This document shows, one piece after another, positions 1 to 9,234 of a stretch of 19,581 bases of DNA. The translations under genes were made by a program, and so were the position numbers. Within the stretch, counting starts at the first letter, position 1. The number at the start of each line of letters is the position of its first letter. The stretch lies in NCBI GenBank assembly GCA_964356745.1, contig CAYHIW010000017.1, positions 1-19,581 of the forward strand. Reading direction: 5' to 3'. Below the pieces are notes generated by a model. The model saw nothing but the letters and a program-made list of their open reading frames with translations. It made no database searches and was not told the origin of the DNA. Origin of the DNA: CAYHIW01 sp964356745 (GTDB lineage Bacteria > Patescibacteriota > Microgenomatia > UBA1406 > GWC2-37-13).

Positions 1-1
1 T

Positions 2-382
2 GCAAAAGCGAAAGATGTTGCCGACAAAGTAATTGAAAAAATTAATAACGCCGACCTTCCACTTTATTACAATGCGAGCGATGTATACTGTTTTTATGGA
101 GATGAAAAAACAATACAGTATGCCGGTGTGGGAACTGCACCTACCGAAGCTCTTGCCTGCAATATGAATGTCGTATCTACCAATTTACTTCATATCCCAC
201 AATATGACACAAAAAGAATTGGATTCGTTCCGCGTAACTTTGATGATTTTGTCTCACAGATTGAGTATCTCATAACTCATCCTCATTTTAAATTTAATCC
301 CAGAAGAAACGTAGCTCTGTATACCTCTTTTGAGAATATGACTAAAAATCTCATTAATTCCTATGAAAAACTTTTATCGTAA
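2..382 (+). CDS. Glycosyltransferase family 4-type (GT-B), C-terminal fragment
   Basis: The reading frame is open from the left edge, so the 5' part lies outside the window and the GTG at 128 is internal. The 126 visible residues look like the C-terminal half of a GT-B glycosyltransferase. A segment LPLYYNASDVYCF is followed by GTAPTEALACNMNVVSTN, which matches the donor-binding region of GT4 enzymes (small residues, then PxEALAC and a VV strand). The acidic residue of the usual ExxxxxE motif is only partly kept: there is one E in TEALAC. The end is a helical tail with TSFENMTKNLINSYEKLL, typical of the closing helix. It would act in the cytoplasm, transferring a sugar from a nucleotide donor. 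It precedes the methyltransferase gene by 30 bp and is probably in the same transcript. The family is fairly sure; the substrate is unknown. Confidence 0.75.
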   Translation, partial: AKAKDVADKVIEKINNADLPLYYNASDVYCFYGDEKTIQYAGVGTAPTEALACNMNVVSTNLLHIPQYDTKRIGFVPRNFDDFVSQIEYLITHPHFKFNPRRNVALYTSFENMTKNLINSYEKLLS

Positions 383-412
383 GCAATATATTAGTAATTT
401 AAATCTTTAATT

Positions 413-1222
413 TTGAAAAGTGTAGATTATCAAAAATACGACAAGAATTATTTCAAGGAAGTACTCGATCTTATCGACTATTCGAAACCTGTGACAGTGC
501 GGGATTTGAAAGAAATACATAGATACCTCACTTCGTTTATTCATCATAAAAAAGAGGATATTATTGTTGATTACGGATGTGGAAGTGGAGATTTGGCCTT
601 TTTATTAGGCATGAAATATCAATGCAACATTCTCGGAATCGACTATTCTCCTGATGCAATCAAGATAGCGAATAAGAATAAACGTTCTCTGATGAAAACT
701 GGCTCCTTGACTGACAAACGAATTAACTTTCTCTGCGCGTCTAACTCCGATCTCCCCAAACTTACGAATGTTACGGCAATATACTTAGCAGATGTTATTG
801 AACATTTATATGATGAGGAAATTGATTTTGTTATGAAAAAATTTCAGTCTTGGAAGGGTAGAGGACCCTTACACATCATCATTCACACAGATAATAACAA
901 TTTCTTAAGATATCTTCGTCCATTCATTGATCTTTTTGCTCTTATAACTGGTAAGTCTACTTTGGAAATAATAAAAATACGAAATCAATGGGAAAAAGAA
1001 AGACACGTTAATTTGACCACGCCAGCTGCCCTTTGTAAAAAATTCAAGCGTTATCATTTTAAAAAATCAGCGTTTAGCTATTCTAATGTAAATATAAAAA
1101 ACGTAAAAGGCCATCTTGGACCATTAGGAAAGCTTCCTTTCATCGTAGGTCTAACAATGTTCATGAGTAAATTTTTACCATTTTTACTTCCTAGTTTTTA
1201 TATAGTTTTTACTAAAAAATGA
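413..1222 (+). CDS. Class I SAM-dependent methyltransferase
   Basis: This 269-aa protein carries a SAM-binding motif I, VDYGCGSGD, at residues 52-60, and an acidic residue ending strand 2 (GIDYS, D77). A motif IV-like stretch, YLADVIEHLYDEE, lies near 124-136. This is the layout of methyltransferases that modify sugars or lipid-linked glycans in polysaccharide clusters. The last ~40 residues are hydrophobic (FIVGLTMFMSKFLPFLLPSFYIVF) and may attach the protein to the membrane. The start used is TTG at 413. There is no ATG before motif I, an in-frame stop at 395 limits any extension, and no Shine-Dalgarno is visible, so the exact start is uncertain. Its stop TGA overlaps the ATG of the next gene (ATGA at 1219-1222), which implies translational coupling. 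The methyl acceptor cannot be told from the sequence. Confidence 0.8.
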   Translation: MKSVDYQKYDKNYFKEVLDLIDYSKPVTVRDLKEIHRYLTSFIHHKKEDIIVDYGCGSGDLAFLLGMKYQCNILGIDYSPDAIKIANKNKRSLMKTGSLTDKRINFLCASNSDLPKLTNVTAIYLADVIEHLYDEEIDFVMKKFQSWKGRGPLHIIIHTDNNNFLRYLRPFIDLFALITGKSTLEIIKIRNQWEKERHVNLTTPAALCKKFKRYHFKKSAFSYSNVNIKNVKGHLGPLGKLPFIVGLTMFMSKFLPFLLPSFYIVFTKK

Positions 1223-3687
1223 GCTTCTTGCAGAAAAAAAATGCCCACCCACATATTAAATATTTAATATCTGCCATTTTCATTCTCATTATTGCTTCTC
1301 TCATTCCCCTTTTAAAGAATTATGGGAGTATTAATGTTTGGAGTGATGTTTTCATACCCTTTCTTCCGGAACATTCACAAAAAATGACTTATGAGTGGCT
1401 TGATCGTGGAAATGGTGAGTATTTTATAAATACCTATAGAGTCTGGATGTATATCCTTGTTCCGTTTAAAAAACTTGGATTAAGTATTTATCAGGTAGGC
1501 TTTTTGCTTCAATTTTCGATCTTTTTCTTATCTGGATTTGGTATTTATAAAATTTTCAGCCTAATCGAGGGAAGATACTCATTGTTAGGATTAATACCAG
1601 CTTTATTTTTTATTTATTCTCCCCACCTATTAGATCACCATCTTTATCAGATAGGAACTATTGGAGCGGTTTGGGTTACCTACTATTTTATTAAATTTAT
1701 CATATTAAAAAAATTTACTTTTAGAGATGCTATTTTAGCAAATCTTTTTTTTGCTTCGATAATCGATCTTCCTAATCCTAAATATCACTTTCTGGTAGTA
1801 CTAACTATTGTCTTTATTTTGAGTTTTTCTTTAATCTCAAGAGTTATTACATTTTCTGACATTAAGGCCAACCTGAAGAACCTTGTGATTTTTATTCTCA
1901 TATCTTCTTACCTTCTCCTTCCACTGGGTTATTTTGCTTATTCGTTTCAACATTTTAATCCAACCACAATAAACACAAAACAAGGTTATGGGACGTCGGG
2001 TGAGACTTTAGATTATGACGTCGCGCATATACACAAAATGATGCGTCTTTTTCACACTCCTAATTTAGACGTAAAAAGTGGCGAGCTCATAAACACCACG
2101 TTTTATTTTTTTTCCTACTATTTGATTCCGATAATAATCTTAGGAATTTTTCCATTCGTTATTTTTAAAACAACGGGGAGAAAAAAGGGGATTTATCTTG
2201 TAATTTACGCCACCGCGCTTTGTTTTATTTTTCTTAGTAAAAGTTCCAATCCTCCTTTTGGTTTCATTTATGAAAACCTTCTTTCTGTGCAATCTTTTGC
2301 GTTTATGAGAACCACTGCGGGAATCGTACTTTATGCTGCGGTTTTCTACGCAATTATTTATGGCTTGTTATTTAGTTATTTACATAAACATTTTCGGCAT
2401 AAATTCATTACTTTAACCATTTTTTTAATACTTATTTCAATTTGGGGTTTTCCACTCTGGTCTGGGAGATCTTTTTTGAATCGAGACTTAAGCCCTAATC
2501 AAAGAGCAAAATATGGCTTAACTGTGCCGGAAGTGTATTATCAAGCGGCTGGCTTTTTAGGACAGTATAAAACAGATGCAAAAGTCGAAATCTACCAAGC
2601 ACCTTCGGGTTATCAACAAAACACTTGGGGATATAATGGTTTTATTTTCTATCCATTTCTCATTGATAAACCGCCAGTTTATCTTGACAACTCAACAAGG
2701 GAAGGACTTAATAAATCACGAGTAAATATGAGATTTATCTTGCACGATAAAACGTTACTTTTGTACGGTAGCCTCCCAAATCTTCAATTACCAAAAGGGT
2801 CACAACGAATTTTTCAATCAAGCATGGTTGATATTTATCGTCTATCTGATCAAAGATTCCTTCCTCATTTTTATACACCGAGTCGCAATGCAGTTACAAA
2901 GAAGGTTTCAAAATTATTCTTAACGGCTATAGATAATTCTACGGGTTATTTTTCTACAGAAAATCCACCCGAGTTATTAAAGAAAATACCTGCTACTACA
3001 AAACGGTTACCAACAATAGAGTATAAAAAAATGAATCCAACCAAGTATCGAGTGATTATTCATGGTGCAAAGGGAATATTTCCCATCATCTTTAATGAAA
3101 ACTTTCATCCCTCATGGAAACTCTACATGGGAAACATAAATACTATCAAAAAAAGTAATAAAACTATGAGGCAAAATCTGACTCATTTCTACCGAGTTTT
3201 TCAACAAAACGAGAGCGATCAAGCAACAACGAACGAAGCAATTCAACTTGCGTCAAATGGCTCTCTCTCTACATTAGGGGACTTAAAGGAAAAGCAAAAT
3301 AGAGTCTACGCATATCCTAATAGCGTCCGCACTTTAGCAACCTCTGAAAATTATAGAATCAATTTCATTTCTAAAAAATTCTTAACTACTCTTCAAAATG
3401 ATAATTTGCCGGACAATTACTATTTTGAGACATTTGTACTAAAAGAAATTCCAGACAGTCATTTACTGGCAAATAATTACTTTAACTCATGGTTGATCGA
3501 TACGGATCGTATCTGCTACCGCAATACTTCATGCATACGCAACTCCGATAGTAGCTATGACATGGAACTGGTGGTGGAGTTTTTTCCACAAAAGTTAGTG
3601 AACATTGGATTAACTATTAGCTTAGGAACTGTGCTCATCTATTGCTTCGGCAGAGTATTATTACTTATCAAAAAAGTGATTCGATGA
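1219..3687 (+). CDS. Large polytopic membrane protein, probable GT-C-type glycosyltransferase with outer C-terminal domain
   Basis: The protein has 822 aa. Roughly a dozen hydrophobic helices lie between residues 13 and 412 (clear ones near 13-33, 96-115, 189-208, 221-242, 296-317, 364-387 and 395-412). A long soluble region follows from about 415 to 790, and a final helix at about 793-817. The first outer loop contains WSDVFIPFLP (D43), in the place where GT-C enzymes keep their catalytic acid. The soluble part contains ENFHPSWKLYMG (627-638), resembling a segment common in YfhO-like and AftD-like membrane glycosyltransferases. I infer that it works outside the membrane on polyprenyl-linked sugars. 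It begins at the ATG overlapping the previous stop and ends in another ATGA overlap. No close named family was recognised. A structural or accessory role, such as a polymerase, is possible. Confidence 0.6.
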   Translation: MSFLQKKNAHPHIKYLISAIFILIIASLIPLLKNYGSINVWSDVFIPFLPEHSQKMTYEWLDRGNGEYFINTYRVWMYILVPFKKLGLSIYQVGFLLQFSIFFLSGFGIYKIFSLIEGRYSLLGLIPALFFIYSPHLLDHHLYQIGTIGAVWVTYYFIKFIILKKFTFRDAILANLFFASIIDLPNPKYHFLVVLTIVFILSFSLISRVITFSDIKANLKNLVIFILISSYLLLPLGYFAYSFQHFNPTTINTKQGYGTSGETLDYDVAHIHKMMRLFHTPNLDVKSGELINTTFYFFSYYLIPIIILGIFPFVIFKTTGRKKGIYLVIYATALCFIFLSKSSNPPFGFIYENLLSVQSFAFMRTTAGIVLYAAVFYAIIYGLLFSYLHKHFRHKFITLTIFLILISIWGFPLWSGRSFLNRDLSPNQRAKYGLTVPEVYYQAAGFLGQYKTDAKVEIYQAPSGYQQNTWGYNGFIFYPFLIDKPPVYLDNSTREGLNKSRVNMRFILHDKTLLLYGSLPNLQLPKGSQRIFQSSMVDIYRLSDQRFLPHFYTPSRNAVTKKVSKLFLTAIDNSTGYFSTENPPELLKKIPATTKRLPTIEYKKMNPTKYRVIIHGAKGIFPIIFNENFHPSWKLYMGNINTIKKSNKTMRQNLTHFYRVFQQNESDQATTNEAIQLASNGSLSTLGDLKEKQNRVYAYPNSVRTLATSENYRINFISKKFLTTLQNDNLPDNYYFETFVLKEIPDSHLLANNYFNSWLIDTDRICYRNTSCIRNSDSSYDMELVVEFFPQKLVNIGLTISLGTVLIYCFGRVLLLIKKVIR

Positions 3688-6476
3688 ATTTATTATATTT
3701 TTTCAAAAAAAATCCAATAAGAAACCTCATTATTCTTTTAGTCCTAGGCAACATTCTACTAGTCATTCTTGCGTCTTTTTTTCTGCGCAGTAATTTCCCC
3801 GAAATAAACAGTAAAGAAATCTCAAATTATAAAAAAGAATATTCGCCCGTGCCAATTTACAATCAAGGATTGACTTCGTCAATTACCATTAAGTATCCCT
3901 TTCTCAAAACTCCTCCGTGGGATTTTAGATATTTATTTGTACCTTCTAAAGAAGAGAGCGTTATTCAAACCAAAAAGTATGATCATTTTTTTTACGCTGA
4001 TAAACGTATTGCTGAATTGCTTAAATGGGGTGAGTCTATACCTGCAAATGGCGTTAAATACAATAATTCTAGAGAATTGGTTACTTCATTAAAAGAATCA
4101 TGGAGGCTACAAAAAATAAAAAATTACAATTCATGGGAAGCCGTTTTAGCACGATATATTGAACACGTTGAAAATGTTGAGAGAGAATTGGTCTCACAAA
4201 TTGAAAACAACCATCTAGACAAATCAAGAGAAGTTGCAGATTTACTTTCACGTCTACAGGCTCACCGTCTAGATTTAAATACATTTATAGATACTACTAA
4301 GAAAAGTGACGATCAAAAAAAGTATCTTCACAAACTCGTAGACGCTATACAAGACCATTTAAGTAAAAATATCTTGTTGGTACTTCCTCAGTATAATCCT
4401 CACGCAATCTATTATTCAATTTCTGACATTATTAATGAAAAAGAGTATGCCGTATATGATGTTTTTGTCGGTAATAATTCTGGCTCTATTTTACCGCCCG
4501 AAGATGTAACTTTAAAAGTTAAAGATCAAACGTATAAACCTTCACTGATAGATAATTCAGAAAATGAACTTGTGTACAAAGACGTAAAAATTGAACCTTC
4601 TAGTCATTTTTCTATCTTGAAGGATGTATCTCTCATATTCCCTGCTTTTGCGCAGTTAAAAAATTTAAAATGGCAGACCAGGCCCGAAATACAAAACACC
4701 TACTATATTGATATTCCTGTAAATCGCGAACGTAACTCTTTTTATGTAAAATTTAGATCTCCTGTTAAGAGTTTTTACTATTTGAAATTAGAAAAACATT
4801 TTACGGTCCTTGATGAAAAAGGAAATAATATACTTAAAAAAGAATCCTATTTCGCTCAACCCTTCAATACGTCTGCAGATAGAGAAAAGGAGGTTTTAAA
4901 TACGTATGATAGTCTTATTCAATTACGTGACGACTCCGAAGATTCTGCAATTCTACATGTCGCTATTGAATCATCCGTTCCTTTATCTCCTAACGAGCTC
5001 CAATCAACGTCAATAGAGCTGGTTCCGCGATACGACACCTTCGTTATGCTCAGGAAAACTAATGAGTTGGAAAAACGCAATCCAATCATTACCCATACGA
5101 AAGTAAATTTATTTACTTACCAACTTAATTTTAAAAATACATCGTTAACAGAGGAAAAATACACGACCCAATCCCTTACTAAAAATTGGCTCACACTTTC
5201 TGATAAAAGCGTCAAAACATCAAATGGAAATCTAAGGAGGATTTCTCTCATCGATAAACAGCTTTTTTTTCTCTTTATTGTTTGCGCTTTATTTAACACT
5301 GTAATTATTGGATTCATGTTGTATTTTGGCACCAAAAACGTGTATAGACTATACCGACCTACCTTTATATATTCATGGTTAAAAAAACTACTCATTTTCA
5401 GATATCCATTACCGCTCATTGTCTTCGGTGGACTTGTGGGGGATGTGTTTTTCTCAACAACTTACTCTGATTTTATCGTACTGTTTTTGTCTCTTTGTTG
5501 GATTGGTATTCTTCTCATACACAAACTTGATTCCAGAACGAGTTTTACCTTGGCAATTCTTTCCTTACTGTCAATTCCCTTTTTTGCATTTTATAAATAT
5601 GAAAGTGTTGCGGAAAAACTCGGCGTATGGTCCTTCATATTCTTATTAATTGGATCTGCCCATGCATTCATTGAAATTAAAAATTCTTCAAAAGGCCATT
5701 ATTTTTCTTTTACTAAATTTCTTAAAGGAGCAAGATCATGCTTTTTGATTGTGAAGAAGATCCTATCGTATCCTATACTAACTCCCATAGCTTCGTTTGT
5801 GCGAAGATTGATACTCTCATTAAGAGTGGTAGAATTAGTTGGATTAGCAAATACACAATCGCTAAAACTTATTAAGAATTGCCGATCTTTATTTAACAAA
5901 ATGATTACCTTAGCAAAAGTCATGTTTAGTTTTCATCCGCGAACGTTCACTGATTTAATTTGGGTTTTGTTAAAATACTTAATTCTTATTGTAGTTTTGT
6001 TTGTATTGTTTTTTTCATTTCAAAAAACATATTTCTTTTTTGAAAATATTCAAAGGGAAACGGCAGAAGAAAAGAGAAGAGAGAGTCTTAATCCTCAAGT
6101 AACAAAAGTTGAACCTCAGATCGTTTATTTTGCAACACGAGTAATTATCTCTGGAAAACGGCTTGGGTGGAAAGAAGATAAAAATGTAAAACTCATTACT
6201 AAACAAGGCCCAATATTAGCTGACCTATGGACCGATACTAAAATTGTGTTCACCGTTCCTCTTCACTTGAAGCCTGGAAAAATAGATCTTTGGATAGAAA
6301 AAACAGTCGTATGGAAAGGCAAATCGATAACTGTAAAAAGTAAAACATCTACTTTAAAACTTCTTCCTCGATCAAGCAAGTTTACTTCAGATGATGATGC
6401 ATATTTTGAACAGTTAAAAACTCTCAATAATGAAACGTTACGGCTGAATGGTTACAAGCCAGAGGATTACAGATGA
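3684..6476 (+). CDS. Unknown 930-aa membrane protein with C-terminal IPT/TIG-like domain
   Basis: I do not recognise this family as a whole. The start chosen is ATG 3684, which overlaps the preceding TGA (ATGA); a TTG at 3642 would add 14 residues deep inside the upstream gene. Visible parts are: a signal-anchor helix at about 12-33; a helical, charged, partly coiled-coil region at 105-230; a beta-rich outer region at about 240-510 with repeated aromatic strands; a cluster of helices at about 526-548, 575-613, 619-637 and 648-662; an amphipathic or basic stretch at 672-755; a strong helix at 757-780; and a beta domain at 803-895. That last domain reads like IPT/TIG (VTKVEP, then VIISGKRLG, then WTDTKIVFTVP). 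The TIG-like module probably faces outward and may bind glycan or protein. The neighbours are glycan-assembly genes, so a role in surface assembly is inferred. It could equally be a structural envelope protein. Confidence 0.55.
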   Translation: MNLLYFFKKNPIRNLIILLVLGNILLVILASFFLRSNFPEINSKEISNYKKEYSPVPIYNQGLTSSITIKYPFLKTPPWDFRYLFVPSKEESVIQTKKYDHFFYADKRIAELLKWGESIPANGVKYNNSRELVTSLKESWRLQKIKNYNSWEAVLARYIEHVENVERELVSQIENNHLDKSREVADLLSRLQAHRLDLNTFIDTTKKSDDQKKYLHKLVDAIQDHLSKNILLVLPQYNPHAIYYSISDIINEKEYAVYDVFVGNNSGSILPPEDVTLKVKDQTYKPSLIDNSENELVYKDVKIEPSSHFSILKDVSLIFPAFAQLKNLKWQTRPEIQNTYYIDIPVNRERNSFYVKFRSPVKSFYYLKLEKHFTVLDEKGNNILKKESYFAQPFNTSADREKEVLNTYDSLIQLRDDSEDSAILHVAIESSVPLSPNELQSTSIELVPRYDTFVMLRKTNELEKRNPIITHTKVNLFTYQLNFKNTSLTEEKYTTQSLTKNWLTLSDKSVKTSNGNLRRISLIDKQLFFLFIVCALFNTVIIGFMLYFGTKNVYRLYRPTFIYSWLKKLLIFRYPLPLIVFGGLVGDVFFSTTYSDFIVLFLSLCWIGILLIHKLDSRTSFTLAILSLLSIPFFAFYKYESVAEKLGVWSFIFLLIGSAHAFIEIKNSSKGHYFSFTKFLKGARSCFLIVKKILSYPILTPIASFVRRLILSLRVVELVGLANTQSLKLIKNCRSLFNKMITLAKVMFSFHPRTFTDLIWVLLKYLILIVVLFVLFFSFQKTYFFFENIQRETAEEKRRESLNPQVTKVEPQIVYFATRVIISGKRLGWKEDKNVKLITKQGPILADLWTDTKIVFTVPLHLKPGKIDLWIEKTVVWKGKSITVKSKTSTLKLLPRSSKFTSDDDAYFEQLKTLNNETLRLNGYKPEDYR

Positions 6477-8038
6477 GATTTCAAAAAATAAGACAGTCTA
6501 TTTTTATCACTACCCTAATTATTATAACTCTTGTTAGTTTTCTTTTTAGATTTAAAGGAATTGTAGATAATCATCCGTTTTGGGTAGATGAATATAGCAG
6601 CGCACATCAAGCTCGCTATATATTGACTCATGGTCTTAATGTTTTCAACTCGATCAATAAACCCCCCATCTATTTTGAAGATAGGAATATAACCACTCAC
6701 TTTCTCATAGCTTTTTCTTTTAAACTATTTGGACAACAAGAGTGGGCGGCAAGACTCCCTATGGTTTTTATTGGATCTCTCGTACCTGTTTTATTCATGA
6801 TTCTAGCATCTCATATATTTAATAAAAGAGTAGCTATTGTTACCGGATTACTGATGGCAACTTCATATTACGAAATTGTGTGGTCAAGACAAGCAAGAGG
6901 CTACATTATCCAACAGTTTCTTATCGCGCTTACCATTATTATCTACCTCAAATTAATGAATCAAAAAACGAAACGAACTACGCATGTTTTTTATCTTGCT
7001 GTTTCTGTAATACTTGGTCTCCTTACTCATCCACTATTTTTGCTTTTATTATTGAGCATGGCTGTACATTATATACTGACTCATAATTTCAAAGAAATTT
7101 TAACTCTATGGAAAAAGCCCTTAACATACATTGTTGCTATATGCCTACTTTTTGTAGTGATCAAACTCGGAGTTTTTAACTCAATATTGTCAAGTCTCGG
7201 AAAAGTCAACAATGTCTGGTACTACCACTCATTTTTATGGAGAGAATATGGACTCTTAACTTTCCTGGCCATTCTTGGGATTTTTACGGCACTTATACAA
7301 CGACCCAAACCAACTTTACTTATTGTATTATTTATTTTTTTAAACATAAGCTATCTTTGCTTTTTACTAGGACCATATATCTCTCGATATCTTAACCCCA
7401 TCTTCCCGTTTATTATTTTATTTGCTGCCTTTTTTATCACTCACAGTGTTGATTCAATAAAAAAACCAAAGCTATTACATTCAGCCGCACCTTTTCTTTT
7501 TGCTCTTTTTATTATTGGAAACGGATATAAGTTTGATGTCAAACCAAACTCATTTTATTCTGTTAATCATGATTTTAGAGAAATAGCACTTATCGATTAC
7601 CATCAAATATACAATCACATAAAGACTCGAGGAGATTTTAGAAATCACCAAACAGCGATTATTGAAACCTGGCCAGATCGACTCCATTGGTACATGGGTC
7701 AAGACTATTATGACGCATATGAATTTAAGTGGAAATTAAAAAGTGTAACTAACGGTATTACGACTACTGGAACACCCTATTATATTAATGAAAAAGGAGA
7801 AAAGATGACTCAGCGTTACAAGAAAATAGGCTATATTGATGAACTGAGTGATTTAAAAAAAGCCATGCGACGATATCCAAAGGGCTTTCTCTTTATCGAT
7901 GACGCAACACTTCCTCAAGACGTCATAACATATGCAAACAACAATTTAAAAAAGGAACTCTACCTTGACCATTACCCACTTGATGACAATCCATACTCAA
8001 TCTGGCCCGCAACATTATACAGTTGGGGAATCAAATGA
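6473..8038 (+). CDS. ArnT/PMT-like GT-C membrane glycosyltransferase
   Basis: This 521-aa protein has the layout of the PMT_2 family: an N-terminal helix (about 8-25), then an outer loop with the catalytic-type motif FWVDEY (D39, E40 at 36-41). Next come WAARLPMV (91-98), many further helices to about residue 350, and an outer C-terminal region of about 150 residues. SRQARGY at 138-144 matches the conserved QARGY segment of these enzymes. Such proteins take a sugar from a polyprenyl-phosphate donor and attach it to lipid, protein or glycan acceptors on the outer face of the membrane. The start ATG overlaps the previous stop, and AGAGGA seven bases upstream is one of the few Shine-Dalgarno-like sites in this cluster. 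It ends in an ATGA overlap with the flippase gene. The fold is confident; the acceptor is unknown. Confidence 0.82.
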   Translation: MRFQKIRQSIFITTLIIITLVSFLFRFKGIVDNHPFWVDEYSSAHQARYILTHGLNVFNSINKPPIYFEDRNITTHFLIAFSFKLFGQQEWAARLPMVFIGSLVPVLFMILASHIFNKRVAIVTGLLMATSYYEIVWSRQARGYIIQQFLIALTIIIYLKLMNQKTKRTTHVFYLAVSVILGLLTHPLFLLLLLSMAVHYILTHNFKEILTLWKKPLTYIVAICLLFVVIKLGVFNSILSSLGKVNNVWYYHSFLWREYGLLTFLAILGIFTALIQRPKPTLLIVLFIFLNISYLCFLLGPYISRYLNPIFPFIILFAAFFITHSVDSIKKPKLLHSAAPFLFALFIIGNGYKFDVKPNSFYSVNHDFREIALIDYHQIYNHIKTRGDFRNHQTAIIETWPDRLHWYMGQDYYDAYEFKWKLKSVTNGITTTGTPYYINEKGEKMTQRYKKIGYIDELSDLKKAMRRYPKGFLFIDDATLPQDVITYANNNLKKELYLDHYPLDDNPYSIWPATLYSWGIK

Positions 8039-9234
8039 TTAAACATCTCTTTAAGAAATCGGGAATATACCTCTCAGGATTAATAGGAGGCAAGATACTA
8101 CAAGTAGTTGCGTTTATTCTTTTTGCACGCGTCTTAGGTCCTTCCCATTTTGGGCAATATCTATTTTTTGTAACAGTTAGTCAACTTGTTACTGCAATAT
8201 CTGATTTTGGACTCGTTCAGTGGTATCAGAAAGAATTTCATCATGAAAATGCAAAAGACCTTATTTCTCGCATGGTTCAATCAAGACTCTTTACTCTTAT
8301 CATCTCTTTAGTACTTGTCATTCCCATTTTGTGGATATCTCATTCATTATCTGAGAACATTCTCGTACTCCTCATTCTTGTCTTAATTCCTGAGGCTTTT
8401 CTTTCTGTATTTGATGGATATTATTTTGCGAGACATGAATCGCTTAAAGTATCTACGAAAATAATGATTCGAATGAGTGTATTAATTATTGGTGGATTTT
8501 TATTGAGCTGGAACATAACGCAGATTACTGCAATACAACTCTACAGTTTCTCAGCGTACGCCGCAGTGATTTTATATATTCCCTGGAGACAACTGCAACA
8601 ATTTAAACTCGGCTCCTTAGAGAGAATCAAGCAAACGCTTGGAGAAAGTTTTGCATACGCAACCCTTATCTTGACTTCATTTGCATACAGCAGGGGAGAC
8701 TCACTCGTAGTTAAATATATATTAGGCAATACTGCGCTTGGTATTTATGGAGCGGGATATCGTTTTCTTGAGTCGTTAAGTCTTATTCCCACGGCCTTAG
8801 CTCATAATCTTTTTCCTATTGCATCAAAAGATGGTGTCGTCACTAAAAGACAAGTACAACATATTACTCTCACCATGACAGTTTTTGGAGTGATCATCGG
8901 GCTTTTACTTTATCTTTTTTCTGAATATATTATTTTAATTCTCTTAGGAGTTGCGTATAAACAAGTAATACCAATTCTTCAGATATTTTCAGTTGTTGTG
9001 GTTTTATTTTTTATCAGCTCACCACTCACAACAATTGTTCAAAGTTCGTCAATGGTTAAGCAATTTCTGCCTTGGGGAATCGGAAATACTATGCTTAATA
9101 TTCTATTAAACATAGCACTCATCCCAATATTAGGGATAAATGGAGCGGCGTGGACAATGTTAATAACAGAGCTAACCGGCTTGTTAATTAATATATATTT
9201 TGTTCATAAATTGTACCTAAAGTCCTCAGTATGA
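8035..9234 (+). CDS. Wzx-type polysaccharide flippase (MATE/MurJ/Wzx superfamily)
   Basis: This 399-aa protein is almost entirely hydrophobic, with about 12 predicted helices. It begins with the typical Wzx opening: a first helix, then FARVLGPSHFGQYLFF, then a second helix and DFGLVQWYQKE. Proteins of this family flip undecaprenyl-linked oligosaccharides from the cytoplasmic to the outer leaflet. The length matches usual Wzx proteins (about 400-480 aa). The start is ATG 8035, which overlaps the upstream TGA (8036-8038). An in-frame TTG at 8023 is less likely because it lies inside the upstream gene, and the GGGG just before ATG 8035 could serve as a weak ribosome-binding site. The gene is followed by a GT2 gene through another ATGA overlap, so flippase and glycosyltransferase are probably made together. 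It is one of two flippases in the window. Confidence 0.88.
   Translation: MIKHLFKKSGIYLSGLIGGKILQVVAFILFARVLGPSHFGQYLFFVTVSQLVTAISDFGLVQWYQKEFHHENAKDLISRMVQSRLFTLIISLVLVIPILWISHSLSENILVLLILVLIPEAFLSVFDGYYFARHESLKVSTKIMIRMSVLIIGGFLLSWNITQITAIQLYSFSAYAAVILYIPWRQLQQFKLGSLERIKQTLGESFAYATLILTSFAYSRGDSLVVKYILGNTALGIYGAGYRFLESLSLIPTALAHNLFPIASKDGVVTKRQVQHITLTMTVFGVIIGLLLYLFSEYIILILLGVAYKQVIPILQIFSVVVVLFFISSPLTTIVQSSSMVKQFLPWGIGNTMLNILLNIALIPILGINGAAWTMLITELTGLLINIYFVHKLYLKSSV

Noticed and set aside
3642..3683. TTG start for the 930-aa protein
   Set aside because: The ATG at 3684 forms an ATGA overlap like the neighbouring junctions and directly precedes the signal-anchor helix.
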